Source: Closterium sp. Naga37s-1 (taxonomy: Eukaryota; Streptophyta; Zygnematophyceae; Desmidiales; Closteriaceae). From it: DNA of 64,000 nt. Within the stretch, counting starts at the first letter, position 1; each line of letters opens with the position of its first letter. The notes under the pieces are model-generated. The model worked only from the letters and a program-made list of their open reading frames with translations, was not told the origin of the DNA and made no database searches. Location: the NCBI GenBank assembly GCA_947471745.1, contig CANJKZ010000509.1, positions 208,501 to 272,500 of the forward strand, given 5' to 3'. Position numbers and translations under genes: made by a program. This document shows positions 33,201-42,157 of this stretch, piece by piece.

Positions 33201-36200
33201 TCCTCACTCCCGGAACCTCTAGAAGCTCTGCCCCTAGCATTCCCGGTCTCGGCACCGGCGACGGCAGCAACACACCTGCGTCTTACTCCACGTCCACCCC
33301 GGGTCGGAGTGTCGACTCTACCACCTTCCCCGGGCTTCTCTCTCCCGCGTCGACCCCCTCGGAGTCGTCGTCTGGAAGGGGGGCCGGGGGGGGCGGGGGA
33401 GGGGGCGAGTGGGGCCCGGGAGGTAGCGGGGGCGGGCACGGGGTGTTTGTGGGGGCGTCGGACTCGTCGTTTGTGGTGCTGGATGCTGTTACAGGCCAGC
33501 TGCTGCTGCGAGGCCCGGTGAAACTCCGGGAGGCTTCGCCTGCTGTCGCCATGCTGCTGCTGGGTGAGTGAAGGAATGGGGAATGTGAGGGTGGCAGGGG
33601 TGCGGGAGTACTGGGTCTGGGTGGGTCTGGGTCACGCTGCTCTTTGTGTGTGAATGTGTGAATGTGTGTGTGTCGTTTTTAGAGGTGTTCTCATTGTCCT
33701 TGGCTTGATCTAGTACCCCATGCGCTACTCAGCTCAGCCTGTGAAAGGGAAGGGGGGAGTTGGTTGGTTGGCAAGTCCCTATGCCAACTTGCAAGGAGGG
33801 GGCATCCAACTTGCAACAAGGACCATGGGGGTTGCAAGGAGGGGGCACCCAACTTGTGGGTTGCAAAGAGGGGGTACCCAACTTGCACTTGGGGGCTCCA
33901 ACACCACTGGGTTGGATTGGCACCCCAACTTGCAAGTCTACACCCCAATGTTGGGTGTAGGCCTACAAAGCAAGCTACACCCAAAGTTGGGTGTAGCCCC
34001 AACCCCTTTACACTTAGCATGCTATACATAGAATTCTATCACAGCCACCCTCCATCTCTCCTTTCAATACATCCTTCCCGGTCCCACTTCGCCTCTCTTC
34101 CCAACCTCCCTTCCCTCCCGACCAAACTCTTGCTCTTCTTTCCCCGCTTTCCTCCCTAACCCTCCTGGCTCTCCCTGGCTCTCCCTGGCCCTCCCTGGCC
34201 CTCCCTGGCCTTACCGCTCTCGACTCATGCGCGCCCCTGGCCTCAATGGTCAACCCACGCCTGCTGTTCTATTTCAGATGCCGATGGTTCTCCTCTGCCC
34301 CGCCTTGCTGCTCCTGTACGTCTGGACCACGTTCGATCCTCCCGCTCTTCCCGCAAGCGACCATTGCGCGTGCCACAGCAAGAGCAGCAGCAGCAGCAGG
34401 AGGGGGAGGAGGTGGAGGCGGGTGAGGTGGAGGAAGGGGGGGAACGGCAGGAGGTGGGTAAGGCGCAGGTCCCAACTGAAGATTCTGCTGTTGCTGTGTC
34501 CCCTTCTGCAACTCCCCATGATTCAAGGCCCGATGGATTGACAGCAGAGGGGCAGGAAGGCGGAGCAGATGGAGTAATGGGAGAAGCTAATAGAGGGGAT
34601 GGGGAGGAGGAGGGTAATGGTGATGGGCGCAATGGAAGTGACATGGTTTCTGATGGCGGTCCTGACAGCAGCAGCACGGCGAGCCAACCAGCTGAAAAAC
34701 AACCTGAGAACGCACCTGGTGATGAAGACTCGAGCCAGCAGGATAAGGCCCTTTCGGCTCCAACCACCCCATCCTCTGACCTCCCTGCTACGCCCCAAGA
34801 CCCTGAAGATCCTTCTGCTGCCGCTGCTGCTACAGATGCCACGCATGACCCTGCCTCCTCTCCCATTGCTTCGAATACCCCGTCAGAGGCAGATGGGGCA
34901 GACGGAGCAGCACCAGCAGCAGCACCAGCAGCAGCGCCGAATCTGCTTCCTCTACCCCCGGCTAAGGTTGCTGCTGCTGCAGCTGCGGCGGCAGCAGCTG
35001 CTAAGGCTGCTCTGCCGGCTCCTCCTGGCCGGCAAAAGTGGCCGGGAGCTGTGGCAAGTCCAAGGGTTGGCAAAGGGGGAGGTTTGGCAGACAAGGAAAG
35101 CTCTACCCCTACTGCCGCTGGTCCTGGGGTGGCAGCAGGCGAGGGAGGAGTAGGGGGAGCGGCAGCGGCAGGGGCAGGCAAGTCGGGGATTGGGTGGGGG
35201 CTGAAGAACCGTATTGGCATCCGAATCAACGCCAAGGGTAGCTTGAGTTTCAGTGTTCACGCGCAACCAGCAGGTGGCAAAGCAGGAGCAGGGAAGGCAG
35301 GTGCTCACGGGGTGATTGATGGTGGAGGCAGTGATGGGGCGGCTGCAGGTGCAGGTGCAGGTGCGGGTGCAGGTGCGGGTGCAGGTGCGGGTGCAGGTGC
35401 GGGTGCAGGTGCGGGTGCAGGTGCGGGTGTGAGTGGATTGGAGTCTCCTGCTGTTTCACAGAGCTTTGCTGGTCCTGCTGGTGCTGGTGGTGCTGCCGCC
35501 ACTGCTGCTGCAGCGGCTGCTATCCAGGCAGTGGACTCGAAGTCAACTCCAGCTGCTGCTGCTGCTGGTCGTGGCAATGCAGAGCTGCAGCTAGAAGCAG
35601 CAGCAGCAGCAGCAGAGGCAGAAGAAGGGGCGGTAGCGGCAGAGGAAGAGGGGGAGGAGGAGGAGGAGTTTGACCCGTATGAGTCGCTGGAGGCACTGAG
35701 CATACCCACAGTGGCTCCTGAAGTGCACTATGTGCTGCTCGCTACGCGCATGTGCCTCGCTCTCTGCGCTGCTTCCACCCTGCCTCAGGTATGTGGGATG
35801 AATCAGAGAGGGTTAAGGTGAGGATGTGAACGGGGTGCAGGTGGCGGTGGGTGGCGGTGGGGGTGGCGGTGGGTGGCGGTGGGTGTGGCGGCGATGAGCG
35901 GGTTGTGCAAGGATACGGGGAGGAAATGGTGTGGAAAAGCAGAGAAAAGTAGCGAGGGGATGTGGGACCCTTTTTCCATCTTCTTCGCTCCCCCCCCCTC
36001 CTCTCTCTCATCACTCCCCCATCCCTCCGTTGCTTAGAAGTCTTGCTTTCTGAGGCTGGTGTAATAGTAGATGAAGTCGAGGAAGCACACGAGTGTGATA
36101 CAGTGAAGGAAGGAACACGACCCTCCCTCCCCCCCTTCTTGCCCACTTCCTCACTCTCCCCCCCCTCTTCTCTCTGCCCCTGCTCTCCCTCCCCCCTGCT

Positions 36201-39200
36201 CTTGCAGGGCCTGCCGGTGAGTAGGCTGAGGAAGGTGCGGGTGTTTGAGGATGCAGAGGAGGGCGACAGGGAGGCCAGTCGAGTGTTCAGATGTGTCGAA
36301 ACTTCTTCTCCCCACCAACCCCCTCTCTCTTCCCCTCCCACCCCCTCCCCTTATCGCAGGGCCTGCCGGTGAGTCTGCTGAAGAAGGTGCGGGTGTTTGA
36401 GGACGCAGAGGAGGGCGACAGGGAGGCCAGGTGGATGGGGTCGTTTGGAGTCACGCCCTTCTTTGCGCCCGGCCTCATGCTCCTCTCCGCTAAGGGCTGT
36501 GTGGAAGTCAGGTCAGCCTTTGCGGTTTTTCTTTTCTTCTTCTTTTCCAAGGCGCCTCAGTCAGACTCCCTTGTTTGTGCCCGGCCGGCCTCATGCCCCT
36601 TTCCGCCAAGGGCTGTGTGGAAGTCAGGTCCGCCTTTCCCTCCCTTTTCTTCTTCTTCTTTTCTTTACAATGCGCCTCAGTCAATACTCCCTTCTTTGCG
36701 CCCTGTCTCATGCTCATCTCTGGCAAGGGCTGTGTGGAAGTCAGGTCCGCCTTTCCCTCCCTTTTCTTCTTCTTCTTCTTTTCTTTACAATGCGCCTCAG
36801 TCAATACTCCCTTCCTTGCGCCCTGTCTCATGCTCATCTCTGGCAAGGGCTGTGTGGAAGTCAGGTCCGCCTTTCCCTCCCTTTTCTTCTTCTTCTTTTC
36901 TTTACAATGCGCCTCAGTCAAATACTCCCTTCTTTGCGCCCTGTCTCATGCTCATCTCTGGCAAGGGCTGTGTGGAAGTCAGGTCCGCCTTTCCCTCCCT
37001 TTTCTCCCTTTGAGGCGCCTAAAATAGACGCCCTTCTTTGCGCACAGTCTCTTGCTCAATTTCTGCAAAGAATATACGGAAGTAAGGTCGACCTTTATTC
37101 TCCTTTCCCTTAACACCCTTGCTCCTCTCCCTTTGGCCCCCTTCTTTCTTTTCTTCCCTTCTCCCCCCATCGCCTCCCCTTCCATTGGCCCTTCTCCCTG
37201 TTCTCCTTCCATTGGCCCTTCTCCAAGTTTAGGAACTTCTCCCTGTTCTCCTTCCGCTTCACTTCCTCTCCTCCTCATCCAGTCTCTCCCATCCCCTCCC
37301 TCCCGCCCCACACAGAACGCTGCCTGATCTAGCCCCTGTGGAGTCAGGAGGAATGCTCTCAGAGTACCTGGGCTGGTCCTTCCAGCCTTTTGAGGCGCCT
37401 CAAAACTCCCCTCCCCCTCCCCCCCCCCCTCTCCACACACAGAACGCTGCCTGATCTAGCCCCTGTGGAGTCAGGAGGAATGCTCTCAGAGTACCTAGGC
37501 TGGTCCTTCCAGCCCTCGCAGCTCATGCCCACCACCACCGCCATCTCTCTCGACGCGCGCATTGCCCTTGTGAGACACGCATTGCTTCCCCTTCACTCTG
37601 GTGGTTTTTCTTTCGTTCTCTTTTCTTCTGGTTAGTCAACTCATACGCGGACTCACAGCCCTTGCCTGCTGCACGGCGTCCATACATGACCCTTTTTCCG
37701 ATACCGTTTCGACTGCCTCCTCAGCCATTGCTCGTGCGTTTGCCCTGATGTCCGTGTGCCCCACACCACATGCAGCTGGAGGGGGAGACGGAGATGGTGC
37801 GCATGTCCCTCTTTTGAATTCTCATATATGTCCGGCTTTATATCCCCCTAACATCTGCTCTCTCACCCACCCTATATGCAGCTGGAGGGGGAGACGGAGA
37901 TGGTGCGCATGTCCCTCTATGCCTACGAGAATGCGCTTGGGTGAGCCTCCTACACGCTGCTAGTTCCTCTACCTCCTCCTCCGCCTCCTCCTGCTCCTCC
38001 TCCTCCTCCTCCTCCTCCTCCTCCTCCTCCTCCTCCTCCTCCTCCTCCTCCTCCTCCTCCTCCTCCTCCTCCTCCTCCTCCTCCTCCTCCTCCTCCTCCT
38101 CCTCCTCCTGCCCCTTCTCCTCCGTCCCCCCTCCTCCGTCCCCCCTCCTCCTCTTCTACCGCACCCCTGCTCCTTCCGGCTTCCCGTTTTTCTGAACCGT
38201 TCTGCCACCTTTTTATCACTATCCCCTGCTACCCGTTTCCACCCGTATCTTTGTCCTTGCTCTTGCTCCCTCTCTTCCCCTTCCATGCTCCCACTAGCCT
38301 CACCCATTTTCTCCCTTTCTCTGTACCGTTTTACCCCATTACTCCATTCCCCTCTTCTCCCAACTTCCCTTACGTACTCTTCCCCCTCTTCTCCCCACTG
38401 GTTCCCACCCCTGTTCTCACTTCTCTCCTTCCCCCTCCTCCCCTTTCCTCCCCTCTTCTTCCCCTTCCTCCCTCTCTCCTCTTCTTCTTGCAGTCTGCCA
38501 GGATCGCTGCCGCGCCTGCACGTGCCCACCATCGCATCCCCAGTCTCACAGCATCATCCAGCTTCATCAGCAGCAACAGCGGCAGCGGCAGCAGCTGGGG
38601 CAGAGAAAGGTGCTCAAATCACAGCCAACATTGCCAAGGCCAAGCTCAAGGCACGTGCTCTCCCCCTGAACCGCACCCTCCTCTGTGCCTCCTTGTTATG
38701 CCTGCACCGCACTCTCCCTTCCCACCTGCTGCTCTGCTCTTCCGCTTTCGTTCTTCCTCATTCGCTCTTCCTCATTCGTTCTTCCTCATTCGTTCTTCCT
38801 CATTCGTTTTTCCTCATTTGTTCTTCCTCATTCGTTCTTCCTCATTCGTTCTTCCTCATTCGTTCTTCCTCATTCGTTCTTCCTCATTCGTTCTTCCTCA
38901 TTCGTTCTTCCTCATTCGTTCTTCCGCAGTCCCAAAAAGATGACTGTTCTTTTACGAGACGTCATGTCTCAAGCGCTGCACTGCTGTGGCTCTTCGCTTC
39001 ACTCCCCCACTCCCTTCTCTTGTGTCCCCACCACAACATTGACCTGATTTCCAGAGTGACTTGCTCTCTACGCTAAATAGTACGAACTCCAGTGAGGAGT
39101 TTCTTAAATCGCAACAATGTGCTGGGGCAAATGACCCAGGGGCACCCGCTGCTGCCACCTCTGCCGCTGCCGCCACCTCTGCCGCTGCCGACACTGCCAA

Positions 39201-40945
39201 TTCTCCTGCTCTTCACCCACCACCTCCTTCCTCCCTCCTTCCCTCCCTCCCTTTCCCCCTCCCCCTCTCCCTCCCTATCAATCAGGGTTTCCTGGGGAAT
39301 ATGAAGGCGATGGGCAAGGCGCTGCTGCAGCTGCCAGCAGCGCCCACCATCCACACGTCCTCTGAGCTGCTGGCCCTCTTTGCCTCCGCGCCCTTCCCTC
39401 CCTCCGATGGCCAAGACCTGCTCTTCTCCAAGCCTCACATGGACGATCCTCCGGCTCCATGTGTGTTTCCCACCCACCACCCGTACTCACGCTGCTTCTT
39501 CTTTCTCCTTTGTGCGGTCGCTGCTCTTTTTCCTTCTTTCACCTGCCGTTTTTGCCCGACTACATGCACAAACGTTTCACAAGGATTGTACATTAATTTC
39601 TCTCTCCCTGCAATCAGACTTCTCCAACCTCAAAATCTCTCCCTTATCTTCTATGCCCCTCACCTCCCATCCCCTCCTCTCTTCTCCCCTCTCCTCCTCG
39701 CCTCGCCTCTCCTCCCCTCCCATCTCCCTTACCCCCCTTCCAGCACCCCACACGCCTTTGACAACGTCCACCGGACTACCCCCCCTAGTCATCGAACCCA
39801 CCACCACTGGTCCCACTCCCACGCCCTCATCCGGAAGATCCGCACCCACTAGCCCCGCACCCGCTGCCGACACCGGCATATTCAGCCTCTTCGGATTCGG
39901 CAAACCGGCAGCAGCAGCAGCAGGGCAGGGGGATGCGCCCCCGGTTGGCGGGTCGTGGCAGGAGAGGAAGCCGAGTGGGACCGCGGCTATGCGAGCGGAT
40001 CTGATGTCGGGTGGTGCACCGGCCAAAACGAGAACGGCTGATGAGATCAGAGCGGCCTATGGTTACCCCAAGAGGCAGCAGGGCACGGTAGGTGGTCGCT
40101 GGGAAGGCAGGAAGAAAGATGGCAGGGAGAGTTGGCAACCAGGCCTGTGTGTGGTGTAGGGACGAGGAGGTGGGGTTGTGTGCTATTTAAAGTGGTTTCT
40201 ACCACACCCCGACTGACTGCCTGCTGTTGTTGCACCAGCGCCGTTGTATAGCCACTCATGGTATTCCTCCGTGTGTCCGCTTCGCTCTGCATGCCCTCAC
40301 TGCACTCCCTCGCTCTCTGCTCCCTCACTCTACTCTCTCAACCGTTGTGCAGGATGCAGCTTCAGCAGCTGCAGATGCTCGTGATAAGCTTATCATGCGG
40401 GGCGAGAAACTCAAGGTAAGACAAAATTAGCCGCCCGCCACCTCCTCCATACTCACCTGTAAAACCAACCACTTGCCAAATTGCTGTCTACACTCCTCCC
40501 CTCCATGACTCAATTCTTCTGAGAATTCTCAAAGGTGCCGGCTGCCCGTTGCTGTCTCTTTGCCCGCTTTTTATAATTCTCTAAAGTGACTCAGTTCGTC
40601 ATGTGTTGGCTGCCCATTGCTGTCTGTTTGCCCGTTTTTGATAATTCTTAAAAGCGACTCAGTTCAGTTCGTCATGTATTGGCTGCCCATTGCTGTCTGT
40701 TTGCCCGTTCTGCACAGCAACTGGCATCAGATGCAGAGGATCTCGATGCAGGAGCTGCCGATGTTGACTTTTGAGGCGCCTCAAAATACTACTTCATGTG
40801 CCCACTGCCCATTGCCCATTGCTGTCTCTTTGCCCGCTCTGTGCAGCAACTGGCATCAGATGCAGAGGATCTCAATGCAGGGGCTGCCGATTTCGCCAAG
40901 CTTGCAGCCGAGATTGCCAAGAGGCAGGAAAAGAAGTGGTGGTGA
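22962..40945 (+). CDS. Tomosyn/LLGL-family WD40 protein with C-terminal R-SNARE
   Basis: Regulator of SNARE-mediated exocytosis, acting at the plasma membrane or cytosol. Exons by homology and phase: 22962-23054, 23292-23431, 24097-24181, 24550-24603, 25156-25247, 25775-25920, 26252-26333, 27392-28154, 28856-29347, 29891-30106, 30927-31149, 32072-32199, 33059-33563, 34278-35788, 36360-36511, 37443-37569, 37882-37940, 38494-38650, one from 39055 with unclear end, 39286-39460, 39744-40087, 40353-40415, 40847-40945. WD40 landmarks: [54 protein letters not shown]. The tail ([16 protein letters not shown]...KKWW) is an R-SNARE motif with the zero-layer Arg. Length is about 1,900 residues against about 1,100 in land plants, from Ala/Gly/Glu-rich inserts in exons 8 and 14. 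Introns 4 and 18 use GC donors. About half the exons have partial tandem copies nearby. Confidence 0.88.
24647..24664. repeat. Palindrome copy, tomosyn intron 4
   Basis: TTTTGCGGCGCCTCAAAC, a slightly imperfect copy of the 18-bp palindrome. It lies directly against the start of the second copy of exon 4. Confidence 0.75.
24665..24724 (+). pseudogene. Partial copy of tomosyn exon 4
   Basis: Repeats exon 4 from its second codon (ATGGTGAACCGTGGTCTGCT) through the GC donor, with three substitutions and a 2-base loss. It lacks the acceptor and first codon, so it is probably not spliced in. The palindrome TTTTGCGGCGCCTCAAAC abuts its start. Confidence 0.8.
26217..26248. repeat. (TG)n microsatellite before exon 7
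   Basis: About 16 TG units run directly into the acceptor TGCAG of exon 7. Confidence 0.9.
26430..26907. other. A-rich insert in tomosyn intron 7
   Basis: About 480 bp with base composition unlike the surrounding C/T-rich intron: A-rich, no pyrimidine tracts, no coding signal. It ends at the palindrome 26908-26925. It could be an inserted element or a remnant of one; no terminal repeats were found. Confidence 0.4.
26908..26925. repeat. Perfect 18-bp palindrome, GACGTC variant
   Basis: TTTTGAGACGTCTCAAAA in tomosyn intron 7, between the A-rich insert and the partial copy of exon 8. Confidence 0.95.
27057..27093 (+). pseudogene. Partial copy of tomosyn exon 8 (5' end)
   Basis: A 37-bp near copy of the exon 8 start with its CAG acceptor (AGTGCTACTGGCGTATTCAA). 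It breaks off into GAGACGTTTC, which resembles half of the GACGTC-type palindrome. Confidence 0.75.
27130..27372. repeat. Minisatellite in tomosyn intron 7
   Basis: About 14 copies of a 16-bp pyrimidine unit (CCCCTTTCCCCCCCAC type) directly before exon 8. On the opposite strand it gives spurious Gly/Lys/Glu frames. Confidence 0.9.
28500..28595 (+). pseudogene. Tomosyn exon 9 copy 1
   Basis: Acceptor plus the first 31 or so codons of exon 9 ([20 protein letters not shown]), then diverges at CACCCTGTATCC without a donor. Near identical to copies at 28677 and 28856. Confidence 0.88.
28677..28779 (+). pseudogene. Tomosyn exon 9 copy 2
   Basis: Acceptor plus 34 codons ending APDV, then GGTTAAG, which might serve as a weak donor. 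Followed 13 bp later by a palindrome and then the full exon 9 at 28856. Confidence 0.88.
28793..28810. repeat. 18-bp palindrome, one arm mismatch
   Basis: TTTTGAGGCGTCTCAAAA between exon 9 copy 2 and the functional exon 9. Confidence 0.92.
29606..29733 (+). pseudogene. Tomosyn exon 10 partial copy
   Basis: Acceptor and first 43 codons of exon 10 ([20 protein letters not shown] ... LGLCLF), then unrelated sequence. The full exon follows at 29891. About 95% identical. Confidence 0.88.
30127..30218. repeat. (GT)n followed by (GA)n in tomosyn intron 10
   Basis: About 24 GT units followed by about 20 GA units just after the exon 10 donor. Confidence 0.92.
30551..30650 (+). pseudogene. Tomosyn exon 11 copy 1 (degenerate)
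   Basis: Diverged copy of the exon 11 start with acceptor ACAG. It is recognisable over about 100 bp (TACGAGCTGGCGACAG, GGGCCATGGCAACAGGCT) and contains stops. Confidence 0.7.
30754..30867 (+). pseudogene. Tomosyn exon 11 copy 2
   Basis: Acceptor and 37 codons ([20 protein letters not shown] ... LSATPS), nearly identical to the functional exon 11 at 30927, then diverges. Confidence 0.88.
31444..31528 (+). pseudogene. Tomosyn exon 11, copy of the 3' part
   Basis: Repeats [20 protein letters not shown] from the end of exon 11, then jumps into sequence matching the following intron (CAGTGCACGGGAGGCAGCG, compare about 31180). The donor region is missing. Confidence 0.82.
31922..31986 (+). pseudogene. 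Tomosyn exon 12 partial copy
   Basis: CAG acceptor and about 63 bp matching exon 12 (32072) with a short internal deletion, then intron-like pyrimidines. Confidence 0.85.
32694..32990 (+). pseudogene. Three partial copies of tomosyn exon 13 start
   Basis: A tail fragment (about 32694-32720, ACGCCCCTGGAACT), a diverged copy (about 32777-32840, CTCTCATCGACCTCACTACC) and a close copy with acceptor (32917-32990) precede the full exon 13 at 33059. The intron sequence after each copy is also shared, so the repeated unit is exon start plus flanking intron. Confidence 0.82.
33782..34008. repeat. ACCCAACTTG repeats in tomosyn intron 13
   Basis: Irregular repeats of TTGCAAGGAGGGGGCA and CCAACTTGCAA, then inverted copies around ACACCCAAtGTTGGGTGTAG. 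The purine-rich stretch contrasts with the pyrimidine-rich introns around it. Confidence 0.75.
35341..35432 (+). repeat. 12-bp coding repeat in tomosyn exon 14
   Basis: GCAGGTGCGGGT repeated about seven times in frame, encoding an Ala-Gly run in the long insert of exon 14. Confidence 0.92.
36208..36277 (+). pseudogene. Tomosyn exon 15, copy of the 5' half
   Basis: Acceptor plus [20 protein letters not shown], nearly identical to the start of exon 15 at 36360, then diverges. Confidence 0.88.
36564..37086 (+). repeat. Five tandem copies of the 3' half of tomosyn exon 15 plus intron
   Basis: Units at 36564-36627, 36685-36744, 36805-36864, 36923-36982 and 37027-37086 each carry TTTGCGCCCTGTCTCATGCT...GTGGAAGTCAG and the donor, followed by about 60 bp of shared intron. 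Spacing is about 120 bp. Each unit is preceded by a palindrome remnant (GCGCCTCAGTCA four times, TTTGAGGCGCCTAAAA before the last). The functional exon is 36360-36511; the copies have donors but no evident acceptor. Confidence 0.88.
37008..37024. repeat. Palindrome copy, slightly shortened
   Basis: CTTTGAGGCGCCTAAAA immediately before the last of the exon 15 half-copies. Confidence 0.82.
37316..37387 (+). pseudogene. Tomosyn exon 16 partial copy
   Basis: CACAG acceptor plus 72 bp identical but for one base to exon 16 ([20 protein letters not shown]). It is cut off exactly at the palindrome 37388-37405; the full exon follows at 37443. Confidence 0.92.
37388..37405. repeat. Perfect 18-bp palindrome, GGCGCC variant
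   Basis: TTTTGAGGCGCCTCAAAA at the exact break between the truncated and full copies of exon 16. Confidence 0.95.
37776..37812 (+). pseudogene. Tomosyn exon 17 partial copy
   Basis: TGCAG acceptor and 12 codons ([12 protein letters not shown]) identical to exon 17 at 37882, then TTTTGA and intron-like sequence. Confidence 0.88.
37985..38108. repeat. (CTC)n microsatellite in tomosyn intron 17
   Basis: About 40 CTC units. They generate poly-Ser and, antisense, poly-Gly or poly-Arg frames that are not genes. Confidence 0.95.
38747..38928. repeat. 14-bp minisatellite in tomosyn intron 18
   Basis: About 13 direct copies of TTCTTCCTCATTCG with almost no variation. Confidence 0.93.
40718..40768 (+). 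pseudogene. Tomosyn exon 23 partial copy
   Basis: CACAG acceptor plus 51 bp of the last exon ([17 protein letters not shown]), cut off at the palindrome 40769-40786. The full terminal exon follows at 40847 after a repeat of the upstream intron (TTGCTGTCTCTTTGCCCG). Confidence 0.92.
40769..40786. repeat. Perfect 18-bp palindrome, GGCGCC variant
   Basis: TTTTGAGGCGCCTCAAAA at the break between the truncated and full copies of exon 23. Confidence 0.95.
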
Positions 40946-41942
40946 GCGAGGTTGGCGGGTATGTCATCTTTATACAGTGATTGCTGTGGTATATAGTTTC
41001 AGAACCCTGGTGTGTAAATGTATGTACCTTGCTGAGGTTGATAATATGGGTAAACTTACAGAGGGTCGTACCGAAAGTCAGTAAGGTTATTGTCGTATCG
41101 TCGTGGAAGTCTCACCCGCGGGCCACTTTTCAGTTTCTTGTTTACTGTCACTTGTCGCAAATGCGGTACTACGACAGCCGGTATTATAAACTGCGTTCTG
41201 ATGATGCGCTGCGCACTGAAATCACAGGAATGGTACAATATTTTCTACCAAAATCCTGAACCCCCAGCTAGCCAAGGTAAAAAACCTACCGTAATTTTAA
41301 GCAATATGAAACCGCCTTGATTACATGCTTCTGCAAAGAATCATAAGCAAGGTGCCTATGCGCCAGATATTGCACTGAAAACCAAATTTGAAAAGGAACA
41401 CGGACGAGGGTGGAATGATGGCCGGAACAGAAACAGATAGGCAGGCAGTGCATTGGGACCCCCAAGCATACAGCCTCCCTCTGCCTCATTCCATCATGTT
41501 ACCATGTAACAAATGAACAAACAAAGGATGTGAACAAATGCACAGCCTCCATATGAGAGTGCTTGCTTAGCCTTTTCACAATCGAATTGGGAGCGCTGGG
41601 ATAAATGTAGCAAATCGTGCTGGGATGGCTGGAATATTCTACACATAGGCGTGCATACTTGAGGTGGGTTGAAACGAGGGGAAGGAAGAAAAGGATTAAG
41701 GGATGCAGGGTAGAGAGGAAGAGAGGACAGGACACAGGGAGGGAGGGAGGAGAAATGGAAGCGGTGGGCTGAAGCTTTCACTATACTAATTATGGCAACG
41801 TATGTGCGGGGGGTTTGGAGTGATTGGGTGGGGAGCAGCAGCAGTTTGTGTTCCTGATGGTGGTGAGGAGAGGTGGTGCTGTGAGCAGGGATGGGTGGGA
41901 AGAGAAGGACTTGCGCAAATGCCTTCAGGATCTCTTCTCGGA

Positions 41943-41986
<44 letters not shown>

Positions 41987-42157
41987 CACACAAGACGCCC
42001 AGAAGGCTTTAGGGGAAACGAGAAGGCATCTGAAGCGCGTCCAGATTGCAGATAGAGAGATGACTCTTGCGGCGCCTCAAAACAAAAGATGGTGAGATCA
42101 CGGTGACTCCTGAGGCGCCTCAACACTTGATATTCCTTCCCGCGAGACGCATGAGAG
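40946..42157. other. Intergenic region between convergent genes
   Basis: Holds the 3' ends of the tomosyn and GTPase genes. A (CAG)n tract lies at about 41943-41985. Two palindrome copies occur at 42065-42082 (TTGCGGCGCCTCAAAA) and 42109-42124 (CCTGAGGCGCCTCAAC), each preceded by a GTGACTC-like string. No protein gene is recognised. Confidence 0.6.
42065..42124. repeat. Two diverged palindrome copies
   Basis: CTTGCGGCGCCTCAAAA and CCTGAGGCGCCTCAACA about 27 bp apart, in the 3' flank of the GTPase gene. Confidence 0.75.

Noticed and set aside
34243-35235. Minus-strand 330-residue Ala/Ser/Pro frame opposite tomosyn exon 14
   Set aside because: Exon 14 is fixed by phase-compatible splice sites on both sides; the antisense frame follows from its composition.
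36508-36921. Minus-strand Lys/Glu-rich frame with three near-identical repeats
   Set aside because: Antisense of the exon 15 half-copy array, not a gene.
37950-38532. Poly-Gly and poly-Arg frames opposite tomosyn intron 17
   Set aside because: Products of the (CTC)n microsatellite.
38747-38928. Regular 14-bp array considered as a CRISPR-like array
   Set aside because: No spacers, units are contiguous, and the genome is eukaryotic; a simple minisatellite.
38950-38972. GAGACGTCATGTCTCAAG as a further palindrome copy
   Set aside because: Too diverged (internal insertion) and without a flanking duplication; not counted among the copies.
41494-42126. Minus-strand 210-residue frame with poly-Cys
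   Set aside because: Lies in the 3' flank of the GTPase gene over a (CAG)n tract; no domain, and composition is driven by the repeat.
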